DNA of 64,000 nt from a candidate division CSSED10-310 bacterium (GCA_016927905.1 JAFGLW010000007.1:1-64000), one strand, 5' to 3'; positions 15,536 through 24,303 are shown, counted from the first letter of the stretch. Notes: generated by a model from the sequence alone, not told the origin. Numbers and translations: made by a program.

Positions 15536-16332
15536 CCGGATCTCCGGGCCGGTAGAACCACCGGGCTGCCGTCATACGGATGTTTCAGGAATTCAAAAGG
15601 TATTCCGTAGATGCTTTCCAACACATCGGGATCTTCCAGATCCCGGGCGGCACCCAGGAAAATCTGCCGGCCGCCCGCCAGCCCGAGAATCAGACCGGCA
15701 TTGAACACGCCGGAGTTCAGATCGTGGGTGACCGTGATCACCGTCCGGCCGGATTCCCGGTTGAGCCGGTCGATCAAATCCAGAATGTCGACTTCATGCC
15801 GGTAATCCAGAAACGAGGTCGGTTCGTCCAGCAGAAGAACGGGTGTCTGCTGGGCCAGGGCCGCGGCGATCAGCACTTTCTGGCGTTCCCCGCCGCTCAA
15901 CGTGGCCACCTTTCGGTCGGCGAACCCGTCGGTTCCGGTGATATCGAGGGCGTTATCAACGGCTTCCAGGTCGTTCCGGGAAGGGCCGGCGAACGCATGG
16001 AAGTACGGGTACCGGGCCATCAAAACGAATTCCCGGACGGAGTAGGGAAGCGTCCGGTCGCCGGCCTGGGGGACATAACCGACACGCCTGGCCAGTTCCC
16101 TGCGGCGAAGGTTGCGGCAGTGATCTCCCTGGATGCGGATCTCGCCGGATGTCGGTTCCGTCATCCGGCCGATGCAGCGGAGCAAACTGGTCTTACCGGC
16201 ACCGTTGGGACCGATGATCGACAGGGTGCCGCCGGCCGGCACCTCGAACGAGATATCATCCAGAATTACGGTATCCTGGATCCGCAGGGAGAGGGATTTC
16301 ACCGATACCGCAATTGAATTCCGCCCGTTCAT
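15532..16332 (-). CDS. FecE/BtuD-type ABC transporter ATP-binding protein
   Basis: 266 residues counted from the ATG at 16332 (MNGRNSIAVSV). Walker A GPNGAGKT, Q-loop VPQAGD, signature LSGGERQK and Walker B VLLLDEPTS are intact. The chosen start overlaps the binding-protein stop (ATGA at 16329-16332); a longer frame upstream only reads through that gene. It powers the importer encoded by its neighbours. Confidence 0.9.
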   Translation of the reverse strand: MNGRNSIAVSVKSLSLRIQDTVILDDISFEVPAGGTLSIIGPNGAGKTSLLRCIGRMTEPTSGEIRIQGDHCRNLRRRELARRVGYVPQAGDRTLPYSVREFVLMARYPYFHAFAGPSRNDLEAVDNALDITGTDGFADRKVATLSGGERQKVLIAAALAQQTPVLLLDEPTSFLDYRHEVDILDLIDRLNRESGRTVITVTHDLNSGVFNAGLILGLAGGRQIFLGAARDLEDPDVLESIYGIPFEFLKHPYDGSPVVLPARRSG

Positions 16333-17246
16333 GGCTCGATTTCCGGGTGAAGGACTCGGATCAGGTCCCGGATGATGTTGATTACCCGGGGTCCGGGAGT
16401 GGACACGTAATCGGCGCTGAATATATGGATGCGGTTGTGTTCGACCGCCGGAACCATCGGGAGCGATTTCCAGTCCGCCACGATGCCGTCCCGGGTTAAA
16501 CCCCGGTTCTTCATGGCCGGAACCATCTCGACGATCACTTCCGGATTCATCTCGATAATACCCTCGCCGGACACCGCAGGATAATCGATTAAGCCGCCGG
16601 TGTATACGTTGTGACCGCCGGCCAGATCGATCAACTCCCCGTGAAAACTGTTTCCCGAAGCGATGTAGACATGATCCAGTTTCGATGCGCTGTAGTCCCT
16701 GCCGACGCATACCAGAACCCGTGGACGGGGCAGGTCGGACACCGATTTGCGCATCCGGTTCATTTCGGTTTCCAGACTGGATTTCAACTCGGCAGCCTGG
16801 ATTTCCACTCCGCACAATCCGCCGATCGCCTCGATCGATCCGGGAATGTCCCGGACCGTTTCCTGTCGGATGATCACCGAGTGCAGGCCCAGTTTCCCGA
16901 GGTGTGAATGGATTTCCCGCTGGGATGGCAGCAGGAGAATCAGGTCCGGATTCAGGGCGACCAGCGCTTCGAAGTTGGGATCCAGATACCCGCCGACTTT
17001 CGGCAGCTTTTCAACTTCCGGCGGGTAGGTGCAGAAGGGTGTGACGCCGATCACATTCGGTCCCAGCCCGAGCGCGAAAAGGGTTTCGGTCAGGGAAGGC
17101 GCTGCCGAGATGATCCGCTGATATATCGGCTCCGTCGGTTCGGATTCCGCCACGATGGCGGCCTGAAACAGGACGGCCAGAACGGCAAATGCGGCGGTGA
17201 TGAACTGCGGCGGTTTACAGGTCATGGGTTGAAGGGTCAGGGACAA
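16329..17246 (-). CDS. Periplasmic metal-chelate/cobalamin binding protein
   Basis: 305 residues with a signal peptide (hydrophobic stretch about 15-30) and a BtuF/FecB-type fold: RIISAAPSLTETLFALGLG near 44-62 and NPDLILLLPS near 98-107. It starts at TTG 17246, or more cautiously at ATG 17225; neither has a clear ribosome site. It is first in the three-gene ABC importer operon, with a good promoter at 17369-17397. It binds the chelate in the periplasm and delivers it to the permease. Cobamide and iron-siderophore ligands remain equally possible. Confidence 0.87.
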   Translation of the reverse strand: MSLTLQPMTCKPPQFITAAFAVLAVLFQAAIVAESEPTEPIYQRIISAAPSLTETLFALGLGPNVIGVTPFCTYPPEVEKLPKVGGYLDPNFEALVALNPDLILLLPSQREIHSHLGKLGLHSVIIRQETVRDIPGSIEAIGGLCGVEIQAAELKSSLETEMNRMRKSVSDLPRPRVLVCVGRDYSASKLDHVYIASGNSFHGELIDLAGGHNVYTGGLIDYPAVSGEGIIEMNPEVIVEMVPAMKNRGLTRDGIVADWKSLPMVPAVEHNRIHIFSADYVSTPGPRVINIIRDLIRVLHPEIEP

Positions 17247-17368
17247 CCGTCCCGGAGTGCGTACCCGAAGGTTATACGGTCGCAGGAATCAGCTGTCAGA
17301 AGACTGCTGAAATCCCGGGCGGTCAGGGTGATCAATATGCCTGTTTTGAAGAGGTTTTCCATGTGTCC

Positions 17369-17397
17369 ATTGTACCGGGAGAGCCGCCGTATGGCAA
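17369..17397 (-). promoter_or_regulatory. Candidate sigma-70 promoter of the ABC importer operon
   Basis: On the minus strand TTGCCA (17397-17392), a 17-base spacer and TACAAT (17374-17369; 5 of 6 consensus bases). The transcript would start near 17362, giving a leader of about 115 bases before the binding-protein gene. I looked in this leader for cobalamin riboswitch landmarks and found none. Confidence 0.5.
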
Positions 17398-17475
17398 TGT
17401 ATGTGAAAAGGCCGGGGATAGACGGGTATGCGGCAGGTTACATGCTCAGAATGACGGCTGAAGACACCCGAAGAG

Positions 17476-19068
17476 TTATTCATTGAGAATCCGTTGCCAG
17501 ACGGCTCCCGGAGAATAATCTACGGGTTCGATCACATACCGGGGGATGATCCGGTGTTTCTGCTCGATGCGTTTTCCTGATCTCTCGATCTGGACGGTGA
17601 CGACCTCGTTGACGTGTTCCGCCAGATACCGCCGCCAGGCGGCCTTATCCAGGAGCCGGTAGTCGATGGAGATCAGGTTGTCGCCGGGGAGAATGCGGCC
17701 GTAATCGCCGGTGGAGTCCTGGATGACGTCCAGGAGAGTGTAACCGGATATTTTCAGATCCAGCCCTGCGGTTTTCAGGGAGCGGGTGATGTCGAGTTTC
17801 CCGGCGGCGAAATCGGTCAGGATGCGCGGCGCTTCCAATTCGCTGTACTGCTTGAGATACTTGAGCAGAACCGCTTCGGTGGCGGGAATGTTGTCCGGGT
17901 TTCCATGGAGCCGGGTGATGAACTCCGATACGCCCCGGGCCGCGCCGGAGGCATGAAGCTCGATATCCAGGGCGAACATCCCCAGAGTTCCCAGGGAGTA
18001 AATATAATTCCGGCCGGCTTCGCCGCCCTTGCCAAAGATGGCGGATCGGAGCGAATCTTTGTATTCGCTGTATTGAGCCTGGGTGATTTTCTCGGCCAGC
18101 GCTCGAAAAAATTCCTGCTGCCGGATCTGACCGGTCCGGACCAGGATCAGCCAGGCGTAATATTCCGATGCACTCTCCTCGAACCAGGAAGCGTCATGGG
18201 TTGTTTCCGTCATCAGGTGAAACAGTTCGTGGGAGATTTTCTTGCGTTCCTGCATGTCGAATGGCAGGATTTCGGGAATCCCGAGCAGGATGAAGTTGCC
18301 CCTCCGCATGGCCCGGCTGATATTTCCCCGGATCTTTTCCACAATGAAGGTGAATCGCCCGGGTGTGCCGATGGGAAGTTCCCGTTGCAGGCCGGCCAGG
18401 GATTTCTGAAGGGATTGGGCGATCAGGGCATCTTCCCGACGGGAGCGGGTATTGTCAATGGCCAGCAGCACCGTCGATTTGCCGGACTTGACGGTTTTCG
18501 TTCGGAACCGGCCGGCAACGATGAATGCGGAAGTCAGATCATCGAATCCCACAAGATAGGTATCTCCCCGTTTGATCCAGGTCGTGAACAGATCGAAATC
18601 CTCCGGAAGCTTTATCTCGACCGAATACCGGGTTCCCCCGTGAACGCCGTGGGGAAAACAGAACAGGTCCACCGACTGGATGAACAGGTGGTCCTGGTCC
18701 GCCCGGGAATCGCGGAAGGAGCGGCCGACATCGTCTTCAGCCAGGAGAAAGGAATAGGTGTATTTAATTTCCGATCCCGGGGCATAATGGAGGTTCCAGC
18801 GGTTGGATCGAGGTTCCGCCGATCCGGGGGAATCGATCTCAATCCATCCGCGCCGGTGATCGGTACCCGATATGTCGGCCCTCTGGAGAATCAGATTTCC
18901 GCCCGGATAAGCCGGGAGCGTCATGATCACCGTCATTTCGAAGGGGTTGGTCCGATCCCAGGAGACTTTGAAGTCGACCCGGTCAATTGGGATTTCTTTG
19001 GAACAGCCGGCAGTCAGGAACACGGCCAGGATGATTGCCGGTAAACGGGAAAGCGGGGTTCGGGTCAT
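17476..19068 (-). CDS. M61-like lipoprotein metallopeptidase with C-terminal PDZ domain
   Basis: 530 residues with a lipoprotein signal (AVFLTAGC, lipidated Cys near 22). A beta-rich N-terminal region precedes the zinc motif HELFH (about residue 279) and a downstream Glu in WFEESASEYYA, the arrangement of M1/M61 gluzincins. A PDZ-like domain (about 440-510) ends the protein, as in M61 glycyl aminopeptidases. It should be anchored on the periplasmic face of a membrane and process peptides. It is monocistronic, divergent from the TrmA-like gene at 19146. Confidence 0.72.
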   Translation of the reverse strand: MTRTPLSRLPAIILAVFLTAGCSKEIPIDRVDFKVSWDRTNPFEMTVIMTLPAYPGGNLILQRADISGTDHRRGWIEIDSPGSAEPRSNRWNLHYAPGSEIKYTYSFLLAEDDVGRSFRDSRADQDHLFIQSVDLFCFPHGVHGGTRYSVEIKLPEDFDLFTTWIKRGDTYLVGFDDLTSAFIVAGRFRTKTVKSGKSTVLLAIDNTRSRREDALIAQSLQKSLAGLQRELPIGTPGRFTFIVEKIRGNISRAMRRGNFILLGIPEILPFDMQERKKISHELFHLMTETTHDASWFEESASEYYAWLILVRTGQIRQQEFFRALAEKITQAQYSEYKDSLRSAIFGKGGEAGRNYIYSLGTLGMFALDIELHASGAARGVSEFITRLHGNPDNIPATEAVLLKYLKQYSELEAPRILTDFAAGKLDITRSLKTAGLDLKISGYTLLDVIQDSTGDYGRILPGDNLISIDYRLLDKAAWRRYLAEHVNEVVTVQIERSGKRIEQKHRIIPRYVIEPVDYSPGAVWQRILNE

Positions 19069-19145
19069 AGGAGATTGATTTTACGAACGGGAAACCATTT
19101 AGGCAAACATTGCCGGCCGGAGCGGATTGCAGGTAAACTGAACGA

Positions 19146-20336
19146 GTGATTGCACAGACTCTTGCCGCCGGATCGGCCGGAAACCGGGTGGATCCCGGCT
19201 GCCCGCAGGCGTCATACTGCCCCGGCTGCCGGCTCCGACATACGAGATATCCCGAGCAACTTGAATGGTTCCAGAGCCGCCTGGAGCGGATTCTGGACCG
19301 GGAGATCGGAGCGGAACGGCCCCGGGTCGAACCGGTGCAGCCCCATCCACAGCAGGAGGGGTACCGGATCCGAACCACCGTCCGGGTGTTCGCTGCAGAG
19401 GAGAGGATTATTCTGGGAATGGCGGCGAAAGCCGGGCGGTTGGAACCGGTCGATCTGACCAAATGCTCCAATCACGATCCCCGCCTGAACCGGCTGCTCC
19501 GATCGATCCGGGACGTTTTAGACGATGCCGGACCGGAAATTGTATCCGAACTGATCCGCTGGATAGCGGTGCACCTGTCCGCGGACGGCCGGGACCGCAT
19601 CACCGCCGTGACCGGTTCGATAAGGAATTTCCAACGGGCTGGACTGGACCGCCGGCTGGCCGACCGGTTCCCGGATCATTCGGTTCACCTGTTCGAATCA
19701 GCGGAACCATCCGAGAAAACGTCCGGGCCGGATCCGGTGATCGTGAGCGGGCGGCCGGAGATCCTGTTCCCGGTTGCGGGGATGGAGCTTGCGGTTCTGC
19801 CGGGCGCCTGGACGCCGGTGTCGTACGGAACGGCGGACCGGCTGGACCGGACGGTTCTGGATATTCTTCAGGAGACCGGCGGATCGTCCGTCATCGAGAT
19901 CGGGTGCGGGTTCGGGGGATCGGCGTTTTTCCTGGCCCGGAACGGGATCCGGATTATTGGAATCGACCGGGACCGGGCGGCGGTGCGGTCGGCCGGAATG
20001 AACCGGGACCGGCTGAGAGTCGCCAACCCGGTATTTATCACCGGGAAAGGGGATCATTGCTTAAGGCGGCTTTTGCGCAGCAGGGAACGGTACGATGCGG
20101 TGATCCTGCACGGAATGCGGAAAGGATTCGGGGAACGGCTGCTGGACATGCTGACGGTGACAGGCGCCCGGCAGATCATTCTCATATCACCCGGAACCGG
20201 TGCGTTCGTGCGGAACACGGTTCAGTTGATTGACCGCGGCTGGTTTCCCGACCGGTTCATTCTTCAGGATCAGATCCCACACACCACCTCCGTGCTGTCG
20301 ACGGGTGTTTTCCGCAAAGGGGAACGGTCCCGGTGA
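19146..20336 (+). CDS. TrmA/RlmD-family protein lacking the catalytic residues
   Basis: 396 residues. The N-terminal iron-sulfur ligands of the RlmD group are present (C19, C25, C28 and C107), and a Rossmann SAM site IEIGCGFGGSAF is intact. The family motif DPPR reads HGMRK here, and the nucleophilic Cys of the SCNP-type motif is replaced in ISPGTGAFVRN. It probably cannot form the covalent uracil-C5 intermediate, so it is either a pseudoenzyme or methylates by another mechanism. The start is GTG at 19146. It is translationally coupled (GTGA overlap) to the downstream alpha/beta hydrolase. Confidence 0.72.
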   Translation: MIAQTLAAGSAGNRVDPGCPQASYCPGCRLRHTRYPEQLEWFQSRLERILDREIGAERPRVEPVQPHPQQEGYRIRTTVRVFAAEERIILGMAAKAGRLEPVDLTKCSNHDPRLNRLLRSIRDVLDDAGPEIVSELIRWIAVHLSADGRDRITAVTGSIRNFQRAGLDRRLADRFPDHSVHLFESAEPSEKTSGPDPVIVSGRPEILFPVAGMELAVLPGAWTPVSYGTADRLDRTVLDILQETGGSSVIEIGCGFGGSAFFLARNGIRIIGIDRDRAAVRSAGMNRDRLRVANPVFITGKGDHCLRRLLRSRERYDAVILHGMRKGFGERLLDMLTVTGARQIILISPGTGAFVRNTVQLIDRGWFPDRFILQDQIPHTTSVLSTGVFRKGERSR

Positions 20337-21121
20337 GATCCCGGATCGAGAATCATTTTCTGTATTTTCCCGACCGGTATCCCCAATACTGGGTGGAACC
20401 ATCCGTGTACGGGCTTCCGTTTGAAGACCTCTGGCTGGACACGCCGGACGGCTGCCGGATCCACGGGTGGTGGATCCCGTCGAACCGGTCCGATTTCGCC
20501 ATGATGTTCTGTCACGGCAACGGCGGGCACTTGGCCTACCGGACGGAAATGATCCACTTCTGGATGCACCGGCTGCAAAAACCGCCGTCGATCCTGATCT
20601 TCGATTACCGGGGGTACGGCCGGAGCGGCGGCCGGCCGGCCGAATCCAATCTCTATTCGGATGCGGTGCTGTTCCTGAAGCATCTCACCACGACACTGCG
20701 GTTTTCCATGGACCGCATCGTGATTCTGGGCCGGTCGCTGGGATCGGCGGTGGCTGTGCGGACAGCGCTGGAATATCCGCCGGCCGGTTTGATACTCGAG
20801 TGTCCGTTCCGGTCGGTTCACGCGATGAGTCTGCAGGTGTTCAAACTCTTCCAGATCCCGAAATGGCTCATCAATCAGAAGTTCGACACTGAATCGAAGA
20901 TCGGCGGATTGAAATGCCCGATCCTGATCGTTCATGGCGGGCGGGATTTTCTGGTGCCCATCCGGCATGGGCGGAAACTGTTCAATCTTGCGCCGGAACC
21001 CAAGACCTTCTGCGAGATCCCATCCGGTCATCACGACGATATCTTTCTCCAGGGCGGCCCGCCTTATATCGACGCGTATGACACTTTTCTGGCGCATCTG
21101 GATTCCGCGGGGCGTGCTTGA
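20333..21121 (+). CDS. Alpha/beta hydrolase (serine hydrolase)
   Basis: 262 residues. An HGNGG oxyanion motif, nucleophile elbow GRSLG, catalytic Asp in VHGGRDFLVP and His in SGHHDDIF complete the triad. It starts at GTG 20333 overlapping the previous stop. There is no clear signal peptide. A paralogue is at 55547-56455 with shared landmarks (YFPDRYPQYWVEP against YYPTRYPEYWAEP; both have ESNLY). The family includes BEM46/ABHD-like acyl esterases and thioesterases; the substrate is unknown. Confidence 0.82.
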   Translation: MRSRIENHFLYFPDRYPQYWVEPSVYGLPFEDLWLDTPDGCRIHGWWIPSNRSDFAMMFCHGNGGHLAYRTEMIHFWMHRLQKPPSILIFDYRGYGRSGGRPAESNLYSDAVLFLKHLTTTLRFSMDRIVILGRSLGSAVAVRTALEYPPAGLILECPFRSVHAMSLQVFKLFQIPKWLINQKFDTESKIGGLKCPILIVHGGRDFLVPIRHGRKLFNLAPEPKTFCEIPSGHHDDIFLQGGPPYIDAYDTFLAHLDSAGRA

Positions 21122-21202
21122 GGTGCCGGCCTGCCGTCAAACGGCTGCAGAGTGCTTTCCGGCCAATGCACTGCCTACCCGAGTGGCAATAAATAGAAAG
21201 GC

Positions 21203-21259
21203 GAAAGCAGGCCGCAGTTGAAAACTGGGAAATCGTATCTAATCTCTGCTTTCAACTGC
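21203..21259. other. Pair of mutually exclusive inverted repeats in an intergenic gap
   Basis: GAAAGCAG (21203-21210) can pair with CTGCTTTC (21246-21253), and GCAGTTGAAA (21214-21223) can pair with TTTCAACTGC (21250-21259). Because the right arms overlap, only one pairing can form at a time. The site lies between the 3' ends of two convergent genes (21121 and 21324). It may be an attenuator-like RNA, a small mobile remnant or chance; no T-run follows. Confidence 0.35.
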
Positions 21260-21323
21260 TCTGCACATCAACGGCGTGCACCGTAGAGGGTTTTTGTGAG
21301 GGCCTGTGAATCCCGGGGTTGGA

Positions 21324-22031
21324 TTACCCGGTTTCAGCCTGCGGAGCCGGGGATTCGGGCTCGTCCGGAGCGATGCCCAGGTCCCGCTCGTATTGCGCCA
21401 CGATCTCGTTGGCTTCCAGCTGTTTGACTTCCTCCTCGAACTGTATTTCCTCTTCGCCGGCGGCGTGAAGAGCCAATTCAAGTCGGGCGTGGTCCTTGGC
21501 GGTCTGCTCCTGTGCCCGGGCCACCATCTCATCGTGGGTCTGGTTGATGCCGGTGACGGTGAACGTCTCGAACACGTCGGCGATTTCCCGCTGCCATTTG
21601 GCCCGTTCGACATCCCGGATGGCCTGCATGGCCTCCCTGGTTTTCAGTTCCTTTTCCCGCATGAACGCCTGCTTGACTTTCAGGGCGTGCTGGAACGCCT
21701 GTTCGGCGATCTGGTGCTGCTGAGCATTACTCTGAAGGGCCTCCTTGATTTCCTCCAGGGAAGTGGCGTAGTTCAGGGCGATATCGCGGCGGCCGGCTTT
21801 CAGCGCGGCCTTGATCTTGATCTGCAGGACGCGGGATTTCTCGTTCAGCCGGGTCGCTTCGTTTTCCAGCAGCGTGACATTGGCTTTCACCATGGCAATG
21901 TGTTCGTTCATGCGCGGCACCTGATCGTTCAGATCGCGGATGTTCTGTTTCAGGATCAGGACGGGATCTTCCATTTTTTCGATCCACAGCCCGAAAAATC
22001 CCCGTATCAGCCGTCTGATTCGCCTAAACAT
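21324..22031 (-). CDS. pspA: PspA/IM30-family membrane-stress protein
   Basis: 235 residues, almost entirely helical, with the PspA N-terminus (RIRRLIRGFFGLWIEKMEDP, then DPVLILKQNIRDL) and long coiled coils (about 25-200). PspA/IM30 proteins form ESCRT-III-like rods on the inner membrane and protect the proton-motive force. It lies 24 bases after the membrane coiled-coil gene at 22056-22922 on the same strand, suggesting a two-gene envelope-stress operon. No pspF or pspBC is in view. Confidence 0.85.
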   Translation of the reverse strand: MFRRIRRLIRGFFGLWIEKMEDPVLILKQNIRDLNDQVPRMNEHIAMVKANVTLLENEATRLNEKSRVLQIKIKAALKAGRRDIALNYATSLEEIKEALQSNAQQHQIAEQAFQHALKVKQAFMREKELKTREAMQAIRDVERAKWQREIADVFETFTVTGINQTHDEMVARAQEQTAKDHARLELALHAAGEEEIQFEEEVKQLEANEIVAQYERDLGIAPDEPESPAPQAETG

Positions 22032-22055
22032 GCCGGGTTCGCCTCCGATTAAACA

Positions 22056-22922
22056 TCATTGGACCAGATCCCGGGACGGTCTTGCGTCCGTCCGGTCGTC
22101 GTTTTCGGATTCCAGGACCGGAATCCGGATATCGCCCGGGCTGTCCGTCCGGTTCTCTTCATTGATGAAGATATCCATTTCCCGGACCAGATCCTCGGTA
22201 TCCTTCATGTTCGCCAGTACGGTGTCGATCTGCTGGGATATTCCCTGGGGATCGGTGATGGAAATGGTCTGATCCCGCAGGAGCTGGAGGGTGTTCACCA
22301 TGACCTCCAGTTCAGCCTCCACAATCTCGATGTTCTGACGGGCTTTGTCGATCCGGTCCAGCCGCTGCATCAGAATCTCCCGGTTTTTCATCTTCAGGCC
22401 GGACACCCGGTCGTTCCGCCCCTGGATCTCCTTCTCGATGGTTTCGATCTGGCGGACGATTCGATCCCGGTCGACCTGGCCGAGGTATTTCATGTAGTTA
22501 TGGTGCGCCAGAAGCATCTGGAGATAGGTGTTGACCATGGAATCGAGTTTGCCCAGGCTGACACCCAGCAGCGCTGATCGGGGACCGTCGGCCATGCCGG
22601 CGTTCTGTTTGATCTGCAGGCTGATCTCGGTGAATTTTCTCAGTTTCGACTGATGATCCTCGTCCAGCAGTTTCTGAATGCGTATGGTATCGGTGGCCTC
22701 GGGCAGACTCTTGTCGGCCATGCGTCGGGCCCGGATGGCCCTGCGGAACCGGCTGTTCTGGGAGATGGTGAACAGAAGACCCAGTTCCACGGCCAGGGCG
22801 AAAAACAGATAGTAGACGTTGAACCGCATGGGCAGGCCCAGGATGAACAACACACCCAGCATTCCGTAGTTCCAAGCGGTGAAAAACGCTTCCCTGAAAT
22901 AATTGATCGGATCGTCCGTCAT
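22056..22922 (-). CDS. Membrane-anchored coiled-coil protein, likely PspA partner
   Basis: 288 residues from the ATG at 22922, which has a GAGGAC ribosome site; a start 15 codons upstream is less likely. Two transmembrane segments (about 20-55) are followed by a basic patch (RFRRAIRARR) and long coiled coils (about 80-260), with an acidic tail. I recognise no named family with confidence; helical membrane partners of PspA/IM30 with this layout are common. It is co-directional with pspA and probably docks PspA at the membrane (inference). Confidence 0.6.
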   Translation of the reverse strand: MTDDPINYFREAFFTAWNYGMLGVLFILGLPMRFNVYYLFFALAVELGLLFTISQNSRFRRAIRARRMADKSLPEATDTIRIQKLLDEDHQSKLRKFTEISLQIKQNAGMADGPRSALLGVSLGKLDSMVNTYLQMLLAHHNYMKYLGQVDRDRIVRQIETIEKEIQGRNDRVSGLKMKNREILMQRLDRIDKARQNIEIVEAELEVMVNTLQLLRDQTISITDPQGISQQIDTVLANMKDTEDLVREMDIFINEENRTDSPGDIRIPVLESENDDRTDARPSRDLVQ

Positions 22923-23224
22923 GTTCAGTCCTCGTATCCGGTTTGAACTGCCACCATCATCTTTCATCCTGCCGGAGCCGTCAAGGGCAACCAGCTCCGC
23001 ATGTAAACCAACCGGTCCCGGGGTGGCATTCGGTTCGACCCGACTGCCTGTCCCATCCGCCCAGTTCTTCCCCTGCCGGACGATGTTCCCGGATTAATCG
23101 AGATCTCAATTATAACGGAAATTCCCTATGTTTGCATTCGGGAATCCGGAAATTTTGTGTTTTAACCGTTGAGCCGGAGATCTTTACCGGTTAACATATC
23201 AGTCAGCCTAGGGAGGGACAGCGG
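22923..23224. other. 302-base divergent intergenic region with weak promoter candidates
   Basis: Separates the minus-strand PspA-partner operon from the plus-strand NDP kinase gene. A perfect TATAAT on the minus strand (23114-23109) has only a poor -35 partner. On the plus strand TTGAGC (23169-23174), 17 bases and TAACAT (23192-23197) would serve the kinase. ATTCCC...GGGAAT arms flank the sequence upstream of the minus-strand -10. No ORF or RNA gene seen. Confidence 0.35.
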
Positions 23225-23779
23225 ATGAGTTATCAGCGGACTCTGGTTGTTTTGAAGCCCGATACCGTCCGGAGGGGTCTGGCGGGTCGGATCATCGCCC
23301 GGCTGGAAGATGCCGGCCTGGATATTCTGAAAATGGCGGTGCACAGTCCGGCTTCCCGGGAACTGATATCCAGGCATTACCGGAGCACGGAGGCTTGGTT
23401 GACGGGAGTGGGGAACAAGACCATCAAAAGTTATCAGAATGTCGGCAAGTCCGTCGCTGAACTGATCCGGGATTTCGGATCGGAAGAGCCGGCGGAAATC
23501 GGAAAAGTCGTCAAGGAACGGCTGATCCGGTTCATGACGGGAGGTCCGTTGATCGCCATGGTGATCGGCGGCAACCAGGCGATCAAGAAAGTGCGCAGTC
23601 TGGCCGGATATACCATACCGGCGGAAGCCGGTCCCGGAACCATCCGGGGTGATTTTTCGGGTGATTCCCCCGATCTGGCAACGGCGGAGGACCGGTCCGT
23701 CGAGAATCTCATCCATGCATCCGGAAATACCGAGGAAGCCGATTATGAAATCGGCCTATGGTTCGGGGATGCGGGTTGA
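23225..23779 (+). CDS. ndk: Nucleoside diphosphate kinase, long insert form
   Basis: 184 residues. The start TLVVLKPDTVRRGL and catalytic His164 (NLIHASGNTEEAD) identify NDP kinase, which balances nucleoside triphosphates by gamma-phosphate transfer. Typical bacterial Ndk is about 140 residues. This one has an extra segment of about 40 residues between roughly 54 and 105 in place of the short Kpn-loop region. The long-insert form is known in some archaea and uncultured bacteria. The ribosome site GGGAGGG precedes ATG 23225. The next gene overlaps its 3' end. Confidence 0.88.
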   Translation: MSYQRTLVVLKPDTVRRGLAGRIIARLEDAGLDILKMAVHSPASRELISRHYRSTEAWLTGVGNKTIKSYQNVGKSVAELIRDFGSEEPAEIGKVVKERLIRFMTGGPLIAMVIGGNQAIKKVRSLAGYTIPAEAGPGTIRGDFSGDSPDLATAEDRSVENLIHASGNTEEADYEIGLWFGDAG

Positions 23780-24267
23780 TCGCTGAATCAGTCGAATCTG
23801 AAATCCTGAAACTGGAATATCCCCCGCCGGTGAAACTCAAGTTTCTCGTCCTGATCGCCGGTGTTGTCACGTTGTTTATCCTGAGATCCCTGTTCGTTCA
23901 GGATCCGGCCTGGCTGGTTCTCGGCGTCATTTCGGTCGGTGCACTGAGCATTTACTACCGATTCCGGATTCTAAGGGTCGTGACAGTCTCGGAAAAGGGT
24001 GTGTCGCAGCGAGTCGGGCGGCGGGAATGGCTCTGGCAGTGGCTGGAAATCCGTCAGGTATCCGAGAAAATCTGGAGCCGTTCGAATCTTGCGCACGGCT
24101 CGATGCGGCGCATGACGATTTTGCACGAAAGCGGGCGGGACATCAGCTTCGACACGCACATGGGGCCTTATCAAGACGCGGCGCGCACGGTAACGCGGAC
24201 CGCCAAATCGCATGGTGTTGGAATTGAAGTCAGGGAAGTGCCGTTTTTCATGCTGGTTTACTGGTAA
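23758..24267 (+). CDS. Small membrane protein with PH-like domain
   Basis: 169 residues as drawn from the ATG at 23758. A TTG at 23776 overlapping the ndk stop (TTGA) is an equally good start. Two adjacent transmembrane segments (about 28-68) precede a basic beta-rich region (RVVTVSEKGVSQRVGRREW) resembling bacterial PH-like (YcxB/DUF304-style) domains. I do not recognise a specific family. It is coupled to ndk by overlap, but no functional link is evident. Confidence 0.55.
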   Translation: MVRGCGLIAESVESEILKLEYPPPVKLKFLVLIAGVVTLFILRSLFVQDPAWLVLGVISVGALSIYYRFRILRVVTVSEKGVSQRVGRREWLWQWLEIRQVSEKIWSRSNLAHGSMRRMTILHESGRDISFDTHMGPYQDAARTVTRTAKSHGVGIEVREVPFFMLVYW

Positions 24268-24303
24268 TCAGGGAAGTGCACTCGTATTCCACATCGGGAT
24301 TCA

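Noticed and set aside
16333..16815. N-terminal extension of the FecE-like ATPase
   Set aside because: Out-of-frame reading of the binding-protein gene; the ATG at 16332 begins the conserved ABC domain.
17247..17475. Possible cobalamin riboswitch upstream of the BtuF/FecB-like gene
   Set aside because: No B12-box or other conserved riboswitch landmark was found on the minus strand.
17614..19044. 476-codon open frame on the plus strand
   Set aside because: Antisense shadow of the M61-like lipoprotein; no domain, no ribosome site, Gly/Gln-rich shadow composition.
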